NCBI GenBank assembly: GCA_963930655.1
Contig: OZ005619.1
Location: forward strand, 372,001-436,000
Direction of reading: 5' to 3'
DNA: 64,000 nt
Source of the DNA: Myrica gale
Taxonomy: Eukaryota > Streptophyta > Magnoliopsida > Fagales > Myricaceae
Part shown: piece after piece, positions 1 to 10,772 of the stretch
How the letters are laid out: each line of letters begins with the position of its first letter
Numbering within the stretch: position 1 is the stretch's first letter
Made by a program: the position numbers and the translations under genes
The notes under the pieces: model-generated
Database searches by the model: none
What the model was told of the DNA's origin: nothing
What the model saw: only the letters and a program-made list of their open reading frames with translations

Positions 1-1260
1 GATATGCAGGTAAAAAATATTCGAACCTCAAGTCAATGCTACACCAAGCAAGCTTTCCCCTTTTGTATTTTGTGGGTCATGCCTCACGACAGACACTGAA
101 TGAATGAAATGAGTGGAGACCTTCCTTCCCGCTTTTAAATTACCAAGAACTTCGTTGCCACTAGTGGCGAAGACAAATTCTACCATCCCACCCAAAAACA
201 ACTCGTAGCTTAAAGAGAAGAGAGTTCGGTCTAAAGTTGCCTACCCCATCTATGCCTATGCAACATAAAAGAGAAGATAGTTCTGTCTGGAAGCATTCCC
301 TTTCTGCTTGAATTGTGGGTTTTCGGTACATTTTGTGATTTTTTGTCTTCGTGAGTGCTTTCGAAGGGAATCAAATGAGAATTTTTCATGAATGTATGCC
401 TACTAGATTCGGGAAGGAACTTACCCAAGTCTATATTTGGGTTAGCGTCAGTGGCTACGGAACAAATCCAATCCCTTGTATTTGACAGAGTTCCTTCCAT
501 AGCGCTAGTATAGGGGAAAGCCTTAATTCCCCATAGCCTGATCATGTGGATTGTATTCTCACATTCCAACGTCTCTTCAATGCACACAGATATCTTCGAT
601 TTGTAAACCCTAGCACTTATACGACCTTGGATGAGGAAGAAAGGGCTTCGATAGTTGCAGGTGAGGAAGAAAGGGTCTTTTTATTATGAGGTAGCTCACG
701 TGTTTATCACGTATGACGGAATACGTAGTAAGACTACGTTAAAAATGAGTCAAAAATGAAAATGAAACGTTTACTTAAGTTTAAGGAACCGAGTTGATAC
801 GAGTTCAAGTTTATAGGGGATTTTGGGACAAGTGGTAAAGTTCGAGGGTTTTTTTTTGTAATTAACCCAAAAAAAAAAACATATGAAAGTGAACGAACCT
901 CCCCCGGCTCTTCCACCGTGTATGGGGTTTTATAGATCTGCCGAAACCTTGGGTCTACTTTTGAGGTTTTGGTGGATCATCCACGAGATGAGATGCTACA
1001 GGATGCTTACCCTGCAGACAAATGCTGTCTAGTTGTTCATTTTGTTCAGCTGTAAGACAGTCGTAGACACCAATTGGCAGAGATGGGTAATGGAGATCTG
1101 TTTCAATCTTTCGAGTCGTTTAAAGACATATATGGTTTCAGGTTTATATAAGGTGCAGAATATACATTGAAGGCAACGCAAGCAAACATCACAAACTGTT
1201 CACACTTCGTCCTAAGTGGGTACTCTCAGAGGCAACACGCATGCACAGAGGAAATCAAAA
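1..1260. other. Intergenic, no gene recognised
   Basis: Only short unrelated reading frames occur here, none with a recognisable domain. The sequence is of mixed composition with short A/T runs near 850-880. It is downstream of the RING-H2 gene, which is on the minus strand, so it contains that gene's 3' flank. Confidence 0.6.
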
Positions 1261-2051
1261 TTATTGGGAGAGGATCCCCATTCTGCAGCAAGGGCAATGG
1301 CCATTATTCTCTAGCCATGGCACCAAACATCCCATATGGAACCGATGTGCGCAAGGCAGGTGAACCAGAGTCTCACCGGCCTCGAACCGTTCCAGGCAAA
1401 CAGCGCACTCGTCTTGGTCTGAGGCCTTCCAGCTCAACTTGGCCCAACTGAACCTCCTTGAGCTGCCCTTCTTTGACCCAAATACCTCTGTCTGCAACTC
1501 CCCCGGTATCGTAGATCTGCCCCTCGCATACCTCAGGCTCTGTTTGCTGTTATCCCCGATATGAATCATAGAAACAGAAGACAAAAACAACATTAAATAG
1601 GTTGATTAAAAGGGTTAAGGATTCTGGAATGAAGAGCTTCTTTAATTTACATAGATAATCAAGCTTCGCTCATACCTGTTACTTTCTGATTTTTTCTGTG
1701 TTCTCAGCCTTTCATCTAGCCTTTCCTTCGCTTCTCTGGCTATATCTCCTAGCTTCTCATTCTGGGACACTTGGTTTAATAAACTTCTTTGCTGTTTGTT
1801 TTTGAGCCAAATGATGTTGGTGATAGTTGTCACAAAAACATCTAAAAAAGAAGGGCAAATTGAGAGAGAGAGAGATCTAGTACCTGTGAAGAAACAGAGT
1901 TATGCTGAGGTTCATGGTTGCTTCTGTATAAACAGAAAGACGACCTTCTCGTCCCTCCGTGTGCAGCCAAACATGGCGAATCCAACAAAGCTCCACTCTG
2001 ATGGAACCGTCTCCTTCGAGCACATTCCACTCCAGGAAGCATTCCCGCCAT
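1261..2051 (-). CDS. RING-H2 finger E3 ubiquitin ligase (3 exons, 189 aa)
   Basis: Probable E3 ubiquitin-protein ligase. I model exons 1884-2051, 1676-1791 and 1261-1546; all junctions are GT-AG and the phases agree (570 nt including stop). The protein starts MAGMLPGVECARRRR, followed by a basic, alpha-helical segment (REAKERLDERLR) in exon 2. A C-terminal RING-H2 follows: CAVC, then CAHRFH, C, and finally CPCC. All eight zinc ligands are present with C-x2-C, C-x-H-x2-H-x2-C and C-x2-C spacing. The start is chosen because the same MAGMLPGVE beginning is conserved in the decayed copy at 5410. No transmembrane segment or signal peptide is seen, so a soluble ligase is likely. The substrate is unknown. 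Family assignment is firm; the exact subfamily is inferred. Confidence 0.85.
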
Positions 2052-3162
2052 TGGTAACAATCAAGGAGTTCAAAACACAAAGAAAAAAAAAAGAAGAAAA
2101 CGAGGGACAAAAGAAGGCCTTAATGGAAGATAGAATTCATATCTTCTAATATTTATGTGCTTCCTTCTGAAGCTGCCGAAAGCAAAGAAGAAACACAGAC
2201 ATGATGGAAGAGCAAGAAAGGTCCTTAAAAATAGTTAGATTGAAAACAACTGACCCTGCTGATTGGAAGATATATGTAGGTGGAGAAAACTAACAGTTAC
2301 AGTACAAAATCATTGAAAGATGGTGGCAGACATAACCGGGTCCATGCCATGGTTGTTGCAGCGAAAAAAAAATTTTAGCCTCCCCCTCCACCCCGTTTCA
2401 CCTTCTTTCACTCTCGTAAATTCTAAAGAATCATACGTTGGGGTTCGATGAAAAGTAAGAAAATGAAGTGAAAACCAAAGAGGGTATACATGGGAGGAAG
2501 CTGTAGAAGCAATTGACCGGCCTACCACCGACTCCTATTATTCGACTCGACCGCACAACCAGCACTTGGGACCAAGGTGAGCGACGTGACCTGGCAAACC
2601 AATATTCTCATCTTCATGCGTTTGTTGACGTTTTTTGGGTGCGTTTTAAGCATTTTATTTGCTGGCATTGCGTGCGATGGAAACCCTTCTATTGGCATCT
2701 GGGATGGACCCGATCGGCTACAAAGTAATAAACTTTACCATATCCCTGTATGCATGTATATTGCAGGGCCGTCCCAATAAAAACAGAGGCTAAAGGTGAA
2801 GATTGAAGTTGGGATATTTTAAGTTGTAATATAATAAAATGATATTTTATGAAATTAAATATCTAGGCTTAGAACCGGCTGTAGAAGTAATAAAAACCAA
2901 AGAAAAATATGATTTCAACGTTTGTTGACACCAAAAAATTATCCTATAATTTGTAGGGGCCTTAGGTAGCCGGCGGACCGCCGGCACTGTTATATCGGTA
3001 CCTCGAGAATAGGAGCTAGAAAACTGGTACATGTTCTTTCAAACGCCTCCCATCCTTAAAAGCGAGCAGTACCACAGGACAACAAACAACTGGCAGGGCA
3101 GAGACAAAACCGAACAGAACAGAACAGAACAAGGAAAAAAAAGGTTGTCACAGTGAATCAAT
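2052..3162. other. Upstream region of the RING gene, no gene recognised
   Basis: This is the 5' flank of the minus-strand RING-H2 gene. Short reading frames on both strands carry no known domain. A promoter must lie in the first few hundred bases, but I see no convincing TATA box. Confidence 0.5.
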
Positions 3163-3289
3163 AAATATTCTTTTAGCCCGTGAGCTATAGCTCAGTTGTC
3201 ACCTCCACTGTAGGGCTAGATTCGGGGGCCGAATCTCCCTTCCCCGCAGGCTTCTAAAATTTGCCTTGAAAAAAAAATATTCTTTTAGC
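3163..3289 (+). mobile_element. SINE retrotransposon with 15-bp target-site duplication
   Basis: The body (about 3178-3274) is flanked by the exact direct repeat AAATATTCTTTTAGC at 3163-3177 and 3275-3289. It ends in an A-run, as a LINE-mobilised SINE should. Near the 5' end TAGCTCAGTTG matches a pol III A box of tRNA-derived SINEs, and a GATTCGGGGGCC stretch about 35 bases later sits where the B box is expected. At roughly 97 bp it is short for a SINE, so it may be a small family or 5' truncated. The intact duplication implies a fairly recent insertion. Confidence 0.75.
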
Positions 3290-4746
3290 TTTTGGATTAG
3301 AAATCTGATATACAGAGTACGCCTCAGTAGAACAATTACGTCTGTCCTTCCACCTCAATAGAACAGTTTTGGTATCTTGGGATTTCGAGTATGGCAGAGG
3401 CCTTTCACCATTAATACAGTAAGTCTTTTTACCTCACAGAATTCTAGAAGCCCCTTGTTTCTTTGCACGTGTAGGATTTGTCAAGCAATTAGCCACGGAC
3501 CCTGAAATTTGAACTTCTGCCATACTTTCCTTTTTGGATAGGTCGAGAAGCTTCGTACGATAGGCTTCTTTAGTGCTAGGTGTACACGCACATGGCAGTA
3601 TCGTATATTCATAAGATTTGGACCATGATCCTGAAGGATAAGATCAGGTGGAGACAGGGAGATAAAGAGGTAGTGGGAGGATTCAAATGGTTGCTTCCTT
3701 TATAATAGTACAAATGTCGATATCTCGCCCAAAAAGTAATCCAAAAAGATTCATATGAAACTTTATATTTATGCCCATGATCTCGTTCTTTTCTTAATTT
3801 AGGCCACATAAATGGAGCCTGAGAATGCCTTGACATGGATCCAAAAGCTTGCTGCTGATCTGTTTACCACTTCGTTTCCCCTTGGCCACACACTATCTTT
3901 GTTTAGTAAAAGAGATACTGGACAAAACATGCACTGCTGGAGCAAACACTATGTCCTGATGAGAGGCTTGCTTTACCCATGTGAAGGAATTGGCCAGAAC
4001 TTTGAATCGAACCTCATGTGGCCTGCTGAACTTGCAAGGAAGTGATTATTTAATTATGGTCTTGATATTTGATGGGGTAGGATATGGCCGGCCCAGTCAT
4101 ACAAACGGCCTAGCCCAATTACCTTCACAACAATCTCGACAGCACATTAGAAAGGTAAAACCGCTTAGAATTCCTTGGTATTCTTAAGCTTGTTTCTCCT
4201 TAGCTTAGACTAGTGTAAAGTTTATTTGGTTTTTTCCTTCTTCGTGTTCATTTATAATTGAAATTCTTGATAGTCATATGTAGGTGGCCAATCATTTTTT
4301 TCATCAAACAGAGCTCTCCCTCCGATATATGATTTTCAACAACAGCAATTTAGAGACAGACCAATGATGTTCGATAAGAAAACCTACCGGAAATTTGGTC
4401 TTATGCCGTAGTATAGCTCCTGATTGCAGATCCAAAAATGGAAAATCTAAGATTTTGTTTAATACTTTTGAGTAAAACCTGAAATTTAGGCAATGGCACA
4501 ACAGTAAGATAAGCTAGAGATTAAAATTCTCCCATTTTCAACTTCAAGCCCATTGAAGCATTATGCCCATGCATAATTAATGCATTGGGTCTTCAACAAA
4601 AGTAGTTGGATTCGTAGATCAAACATCACCAAATTTTTCAGAGACAATATTCTGTAATAATATTTCATTGACATAGACGAGGTGTAAATATCCCATATAC
4701 AAATAATAGAAACGAAAAATATTGGGATCATGTCCTTTCCAAAACA
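3290..4746. other. Intergenic, no gene recognised
   Basis: Several short frames, the longest starting near 3812 on the plus strand, show no recognisable domain. The stretch separates the two RING copies. The 3' remnant of the decayed RING copy begins near its right end. Confidence 0.5.
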
Positions 4747-5410
4747 AGCGCAGAGAGCATAGTCATCTAGCCGTGGCAAACAAGCATCTCACATGAAAAT
4801 CACAATCTTGTCTTGGTCCCAAGACTTCCAGCTCGATTTGACCCATCTGAACCTCTCTGAGCCACTCTTTTTGGACCCTAACGCCTCTGTCTGCAACTCT
4901 CCAAGGACCATGGATCCCTCCTCCACAAAACTCGTGCAGTCTTTGGTGTTACCCCTGAATCAAAATTATTGCAAGAATACGTAAATAATCAGGAAAACGA
5001 AAGTCCAAACAGGTTAATTTGGCTAACATGAGCTTGAAACCACAAAGATCGTCCTTACCTTTTGTTTTGGGATTTTCTATGTGTTCTCAACCTTACGTCT
5101 AATCTCTCCTTGGCTTCTCTAGCTGCTCCTTCCAATTCCTCATCCTTGTAGATACTTGTTTGCTGCTGTTTTGAACAAATCGAAACAATATTAGGCATGT
5201 AAAAGAGAAGACCAAAGAAAAAAGTGCGGAAGATCAAGATCAAGATCGAGAGAGAGAGAGAGAGAGAGAGAGAAGGGTACACACCAAAGAAGAGGTGCAG
5301 GTATGATTGTGTTCATGGTTGCTTATGTATAAACAGAGAGACGACGGCCTTGGCCCACTATGGATCCGTCTCCTTCGTGCACATTCCACTCCAGGAAGCA
5401 TTCCAGCCAT
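4747..5410 (-). pseudogene. Decayed tandem copy of the RING-H2 gene, RING core deleted
   Basis: All three exons of the gene at 1261-2051 are recognisable in the same order and orientation. Exon 1 starts at 5410 with the same MAGMLPGVECARRRR and ends at a GTGTAC donor. Exon 2 has AREAKERLDVRLRTHRK and a GTAAGG donor. Exon 3 keeps the LGELQTEALGSKK region and then WDQD. After WDQD, alignment to the intact copy shows loss of about 60 bp that encoded the first four zinc ligands. The frame then hits a stop. A residue of the C-terminal half (PRLDDYALCACF, matching PWLENNGHCPCC) remains out of frame. It cannot bind zinc as a RING and is almost surely non-functional. Confidence 0.8.
5249..5272. repeat. 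(GA)n microsatellite
   Basis: About twelve GA units lie in the intron of the decayed RING copy, beside its exon 1. The equivalent intron of the intact copy (about 1860-1875) has a shorter GA run, so the repeat expanded after duplication. Confidence 0.8.
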
Positions 5411-5433
5411 ATTTCTATGCTTGATCTTTCAGA

Positions 5434-5992
5434 AAGTACCCAAAAACGACAAGGATGATAATTTTGTAAGAGAGTTCGATTGAATACCAAACTCGCTGTG
5501 TCTTGAAATGAAGAGAGAAAACTTGTATAGATAACCGAAAATTAACCAAACAATCTTCTGTGGTCATCACTTTCATCTTGTCAGATTAAAGAATGTGAGA
5601 AGGAAGGAGGTAAGGAAGCTTCAGTGAAACTCCCTAGCAAAAGACCAACCCTTGTTCCAGTTGACCAGAAAAGCACTTCGGAGAAAAATTGCCTGTTTTT
5701 CCACCTACCACCTTCCATTTGCTTTTAATTCTTTTTCTTTTCCAATTTTTTAAGAAAAGAAAGCATACCATTATAAAAACTTGTACCGCGTGGATGGACC
5801 AGAAATGGCCTGCCCAAGAATTCCAGTTTCCATATAAGTGCGGATTATCTCGCTGACAAAAAAAGAAGTGCTTTTGATCTCCATGTGAAGCTTTAAATTA
5901 GTGAAAATTTAGAAGTATCTGGGTTAGTATTTGTTAATTTATGCTATAAACTTTACTAATCCTTCTACTGATTTCCAGATACAGTTAATTTA
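5434..5992. repeat. Duplicated block A, copy 1 (second copy 22325-22870)
   Basis: About 550 bp collinear and highly similar to 22325-22870, starting at AAAACGACAAGG and ending at TTTCCAGATA. The two copies differ by scattered substitutions and small indels. No open reading frame is conserved between them, so it is non-coding. It could be promoter sequence carried with neighbouring genes, or an unclassified repeat. Confidence 0.85.
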
Positions 5993-6032
5993 CTGCCCAC
6001 CTCAAAACCTCTTGTAATTTTGTAAAAATTGT

Positions 6033-6353
6033 TTAAAATGTTTTAGAAATTTTTTTCATATTGTTTGCCAAAAAAACACACACATAAATATGGGTGCAGA
6101 TGCTTCGGCATCCGGACAATGTAAGAGGCCTAGCAGGCCCAAGCCACATCCATTTGGGCAACCAAAGGCTGCAGACACTCGACCAATATTGGCGACCCAT
6201 TAAACAGGTCATTTTGTTTACCAAAGCAGCCCAATTAGATGACCAGAATGATGTTGGGCTGCTGGACATAAAAGTTATGCAAATATTCAAGCAAACTCAT
6301 GTGAGACTAATTAGTCCACGAGGTTGGGCGAGTCTACTGATCCGTTATTAGTA
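6033..6353. other. Unrecognised low-complexity to unique sequence
   Basis: Frames on both strands are open for about 85 codons but resemble no known family. It immediately precedes an RNase H-like scrap and could be the upstream part of the same retroelement. Confidence 0.35.
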
Positions 6354-6620
6354 AGTGAAGCTAGAACTGCAGTGTTTGGATTGCAAGCGGCAGCTGCTTT
6401 GGGGCTGTCCTCTCTTGTTGTCGAAGGTGACTCCAACATTGGAGGCTTTGAAGCATCACGGGGGCTCCTGCCCCTTGCTTATTTTCAATGATATTTGCAA
6501 TGCTCGTATTTTTTTTAGACTCCTTTCAGGTTTGTACGGTGACCTTTAACCAGCGAAGTCTGAATTCTCTCTCGTTCGACCTTGCTCGTTGGGTTGCTTA
6601 CTAATCTTTTCAGGGATGCT
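6354..6620 (+). pseudogene. RNase H-like domain fragment of a non-LTR-type element
   Basis: One plus-strand frame reads EARTAVFGLQAAAALGLSS and then VVEGDS. This is the hallmark of the plant RVT_3/RNase H-like domain: an acidic EA in the first motif and the ExDS-type acidic residue after a beta-strand. The reading frame then breaks. Further downstream, residues like FNQRSLNSLSFDLARWVAY appear in another frame, matching the end of such domains. Multiple stops and frameshifts make it a relic. A host-gene origin is possible, but LINE-derived origin is more likely. Confidence 0.6.
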
Positions 6621-8156
6621 TATCCCTTTCTTATGAACTACTACAGAACTACCCTTGGGTGTACGCAGGTTCTAGAGTGTTTTTTTTTTTTTTTTTGTAT
6701 ATTTTCTTCTAGTAATAAGATTTGATCATATTTTTTTTTTTTAAAAAAAAAAAGTAGTCACGAGGGAGATCTTCCGTTATGGCTAGTAATCCTACTGCCC
6801 TTGTTCCTTATTGGTCGCAATGGACCATGGAAACTACGTGATATTGAGCACATAACACATCAGAACCAACTAGAGTATGAATAATTTGGAAGGGAAAATT
6901 ACAGTCTAGAAAGAGATATTGAGAAACTCGCCTTCCGAACAGCCAGCATAGGATACTTAATTAATGGACCTTTTAATTTGATGTAATTGAAGCTTGCAAA
7001 GAAGCATCATGACCAGTCACCCCTATAGTTAGGGGTGAACACCGACCCCTCAGCTCGGTTTTCAGCCCCTATCGTCAATCGAACCGAGGGGTTCTTGTTT
7101 GGTTGATGAAAAACATGGACTAACAATCACGCTGAGGGGTCTCAACACCGGTCAGACCGACGACAGTCGACTTTGGTCGGTCCGATGCACTCAAATCAGA
7201 ACAAAAACTCAACCACCAACAACCACTAAAACCATCCACAATCAACTACAAAGCGAGAGAGAGAGAGGAATATTGTAAATCTGGAAAAAAATAGCAACAA
7301 TCAACTACTAGATCTGTGCTGCTAGTGCGCTGTAGATCTACCCCTTCTTCAAGTGTTGTGAATTTGTTCTTGAGGGGTTGGAGGCGGAGAAAACAGCGTA
7401 GCACAGGGAGTTGTAGTGGGGGTGAGAGAGAGAGAGGGGGAGACAGACGTCAGCGGCGGCGGGCGGCGGCTAGGGTTTTGAGAAAAGTGTGGGTTCCTCG
7501 AGAGGGGGCGTCGAGGGGAAACTGGGAAAGAAAAATAAGGGTGGGGGGAGACGACGTCGTCTCACTCCCACTTAATATTAAGAAAAAAAAAAGGAGAAAT
7601 CCCAAGAATACTTCTCAACTCAGTTCGGTCCACAGTTTTAGGTAGATGAGCATAACCGACCCAGTTGATTCTGGGATATTTGGGGTCGATAGCCGAATTG
7701 GGCTGGCCCAAAACTAGCTTGCCCAGTCGATTTGGGTCGTCCCAATTAGTTTCGGCCCAAACGTGATCACCGTGCCTATAGTTAATTGGAGCCAAGGAAT
7801 TTACTTTCGAAAAAGAGTTAGTGGGTTGCATTGATCATGTCAAGATAAGGGATAAAACTATTATCCGCCCGTACACTCTTGTTAATCGTTTCACAATGCT
7901 TTTAACTCAACCTTAGCAATCACAAAGAGAATCATATGAAGAGAGTAAGCAAGAAGAGAAATGAGACCAATTCTGTTGTGCAATTGATTATACAATAACG
8001 GTAAACAATATCACAGGAAAAAACAAAAACCCATATAGAAAATACCAAAATTTAACTTGATTCTCTCAGGGTGAGGTACATTTATGGACTAGAGACAATA
8101 AAAATCTATTAATCTCATAATCAAAGTACAAGCAAACATCGAAGAAACCACTCTAA
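6621..8156. other. Non-coding region, possible DNA-transposon remnant
   Basis: Runs of T and A occur near 6680-6755. A GA-rich stretch near 7260 precedes a G-rich region (7380-7560) with an open but unrecognised frame. Phrases such as GGTGAACACCGACC (about 7026) and CATAACCGACC (about 7651) recur in direct orientation, hinting at a decayed element. I could not define its ends. Confidence 0.35.
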
Positions 8157-8355
8157 GGGTGGGTTTGTTTTGTAAAATTTTAGTGTTATTAAAATTTTAG
8201 GTATTGGGTTTAGTGAAAAAGTGAAGAGAGGTAATTTTTTATATTTTTATAGTGAAAAGTAATGATTTGATGGGGGAGAGAGAAATTATATTGTAATATT
8301 TTATTGTGTTAAAATTTTAGAGGGTGTAAAATTTTACAATACAAACAGAGCCTAA
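8154..8355. mobile_element. PIF/Harbinger-type (Tourist-like) MITE
   Basis: A 196-bp element (8157-8352) is flanked by TAA at 8154-8156 and 8353-8355, the TWA target preferred by PIF/Harbinger transposases. Its ends are imperfect inverted repeats of about 25 bp sharing TTGTAAAATTTT, and each begins with GG. No coding capacity; mobilised in trans. Confidence 0.75.
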
Positions 8356-8666
8356 ATAACCCAAGTCTCAATATATACACCTAAATCTCACTCTGACATA
8401 AGATATCTATGTATCTCGCTAATTCTCTTGTTGAGATACGAATCAAGATAAGAGATCATGCAACGTTGATACTCTAAAATATTCGCGAGACATGCCAACT
8501 TATCCACCTTAATTCTCTTATTTCTCAATGGACTACCATCTCTATAACTATCTTTGTCTTTTATTCTCAGCAGCTCAATCTTAATTGGAAAAAAATTCCT
8601 AGTATCACAACGCGTTAGGAATTACATCTACATCAAAAAATATCAGTTAGAAAATTTGGATAAAAC

Positions 8667-8979
8667 AAGGGTATGTTCGTTTTCACCATTTTTTCAGGAT
8701 TCTAAGTATATTCACAATTCTACCACCGAACATATTCAGAATTCAAACACAAAAACCAATACATTTTACACAATCTCCAACAACTTTTTAATTTTTTATT
8801 CAACATAAATTTTCTCTCTCTATACTTTTTCACATATCTCCAATATTTTTTTATTAAACAATTACATCAAATCATTTCTCTCTCCACTTTACACAAACAC
8901 CAATAAAACACTATTCAACATAAAAATTCACAACTTCTCTAAAATCCTATATTTTTTCTCAAAACGAACTTCAGCCAAG
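8667..8979. mobile_element. MITE of the GTTCGTTTT family (copy 1)
   Basis: The 307-bp element 8670-8976 starts GGTATGTTCGTTTT and ends AAAACGAACTTCAGCC, giving inverted ends that share GTTCGTTTT. AAG flanks both sides and may be a 3-bp target duplication. The interior is AT-rich and non-coding. Related copies lie at 28715-29008 and 63084-63403. Confidence 0.7.
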
Positions 8980-9590
8980 AGTTCTTCCTTTTATTACTCT
9001 ATCCGCGACATCGTGGAGTTCACGTGGTAAAATCCAAAGCAAACTCGACAAATTTAGAATAATCTCAAATTCATTTCCAGGCAATAAATGCTCGATCCTA
9101 TCAATAATTTATAGATCGAAGAACACCAAATGCGCTCCACCCATCGCCCTTCTGTCCTCTGAAATCAACATTCATCCACTTGTTTTTTTTTTCCTGACCT
9201 TTGAATTATGAGAGGAAGGACAGAAAAAAAGGAAATAAAACCCTTTAATATATATTATTGTAAAATGAACATGATCTGAAAAGTCAATAGCCCATCTTAT
9301 AGCTCGAACATGGTTTCTCTCCCTTGACCTTCGGATCCCTCGAATCGTGCCTACTTCCTCAAACATAAAAATAGACAATAAGCTATAGCTCCATCCTAAT
9401 TCTTTATCCTGAGGTGAAATGGGGGAAACAGCCCCTACACGTTGGGAAAGGCTCTGTTATCCGGACTCATCTATGACCGATCCCACTCACTTGAACCCCT
9501 CCAAATTCGTAGCGGCCTCCCAGAGAGTACCTCCGCTCCCTCCGCTTCCTCGTACGTCTTTTCACATCCCGTAGGGTGCGTGTATAACTG
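8980..9590. other. Upstream region of the gene at 9661
   Basis: No gene is seen. A G-box/ABRE-like CACGTGG lies at about 9020-9027, some 640 bases upstream of the downstream start codon. A 50-bp stretch near 9070-9120 is similar to 26405-26460, another small dispersed repeat. Confidence 0.45.
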
Positions 9591-9600
9591 TATATAAATA
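9591..9600 (+). promoter_or_regulatory. TATA box of the gene at 9661
   Basis: TATATAAATA lies 61 bases upstream of the ATG. That leaves room for a short leader with transcription start around 9625, typical for plant TATA promoters. Confidence 0.6.
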
Positions 9601-9660
9601 GATATATATGCACCAGTACTCCCTCCCCATCTCCACCAGCATCAGAAACAATATCCGGTT

Positions 9661-10122
9661 ATGGAGGACGATCACGACTATCACGATCTCTCACCCTCTC
9701 TCAAGCAAAGGATCAAGTCCTCGCTCCTCTGCTTCCCCAAGATCCACTACCACCACGATGCCGACTCCCTAAGCCCTGAGTCCAACCCCAGGCTCGTCCG
9801 GAGCTCCTCCGACACCAAGCCCAGACTCTTCCGGACCAGGAGCTCGTTCGAAACCAAGCCCGACTTCGTCAGGAACAGGAGCTCGTCCTTGTGGATGAAG
9901 ACCAGGGCTCACGACCTTCCCGAGCTCAGAGACATGTGCAGGAACTTAATGTCCCGCATCGGGGCTCAACGACACACAAGGCACCACTCCGCCGACTTCA
10001 AGTACGACGCCGTCAGCTACGCCCTCAACTTCGAAGACGACAAGATAAACGCCGGCGCTTCTGACGATCAGCTACCGTTGAAAAACTTCTCCTCCAGGTT
10101 GCCACGCCATCCAGGGAGATGA
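9661..10122 (+). CDS. Small plant-specific protein with HSADFxYDxxSYALNFE motif
   Basis: Single-exon, 153-aa, hydrophilic protein rich in Arg and Ser. It has a conserved central block (LPELRDMCRNLMSRIG) and the signature HSADFKYDAVSYALNFED near residues 108-125. This signature marks a family of uncharacterised angiosperm proteins, some reported as stress-inducible; I know no biochemical function. Arg-Ser repeats (RSSSDTKPRLFRTRSS) precede the core. The C-terminus looks shifted: after FSSRLP the frame ends in RHPGR, while another frame reads ATPSREMITAYS and stops, a plausible ancestral tail. No intron is seen. The gene is convergent with the ankyrin gene ending at 10773. The core reading frame is intact. 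Confidence 0.75.
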   Translation: MEDDHDYHDLSPSLKQRIKSSLLCFPKIHYHHDADSLSPESNPRLVRSSSDTKPRLFRTRSSFETKPDFVRNRSSSLWMKTRAHDLPELRDMCRNLMSRIGAQRHTRHHSADFKYDAVSYALNFEDDKINAGASDDQLPLKNFSSRLPRHPGR

Positions 10123-10221
10123 TCACGGCGTACAGTTGAAGGTAATAATTCGGTGGACTTCTTCTACGGAGGCTCTTAATTCGTGGTCGTTGTGGCAATT
10201 GTGGTTGGTTTTGGCTCGTTA

Positions 10222-10650
10222 GTTGTGGACCGATGTAACCTTGTGATGTAAACATGCATGTGAATATTTCCTACCTTCTTTATAATATTTAGCTTTTCTT
10301 GATCTTCTTCTAAAACTTTATAAGATTTACTTTAATGTATATAATTAAAGCCCTGCATTTTATCTTCAATTTTAAATATATTATTTTCATAGATATTCTA
10401 ACTCAACAGCTTTGTCTTTTTTTTTTTGGATAATTCAATTACTCTATAGATAATAATTCAACCAAATTCAATTACTCTACATAACATTGCCACCAGCAAA
10501 TTCCCATTTGGCTTAGTCAGACACATATCCAACACTTTTGGTACATACCCCATTGATTAACCCTCTTCCAGCATTGAACAGTAATTCACGATCGAAGTAT
10601 AATTATTTAATTACTTAACAACTGACAACTGAAAATATAGGATAAAATAT
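10222..10650. repeat. Duplicated block B, copy 1 (second copy 56949-57345)
   Basis: The 3' flank of the preceding gene and the intergenic space up to near the ankyrin gene are present again at 56949-57345 with few differences. One difference is a roughly 30-bp segment missing from the second copy (near 10360-10390). The duplicate carries neither flanking gene. Confidence 0.85.
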
Positions 10651-10772
10651 GTTCATATTAAAATTTTTATTGTCAAACAAGAACACGAAAACATTTGGGG
10701 ACATGTACAACAATAGAGAACTGCAATACATGGACGAACAGAAGAGAATGGAAAACATATGAAACAGACGCA

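Noticed and set aside
3178..3274. Functional tRNA gene
   Set aside because: Has A-box-like and possible B-box sequence, but cannot fold as a complete cloverleaf and has SINE hallmarks (A-tail, target duplications).
7020..7760. Possible hAT-like element with ACCGACC phrases
   Set aside because: The phrases are in direct, not inverted, orientation and no target duplication was found, so no boundaries can be claimed.
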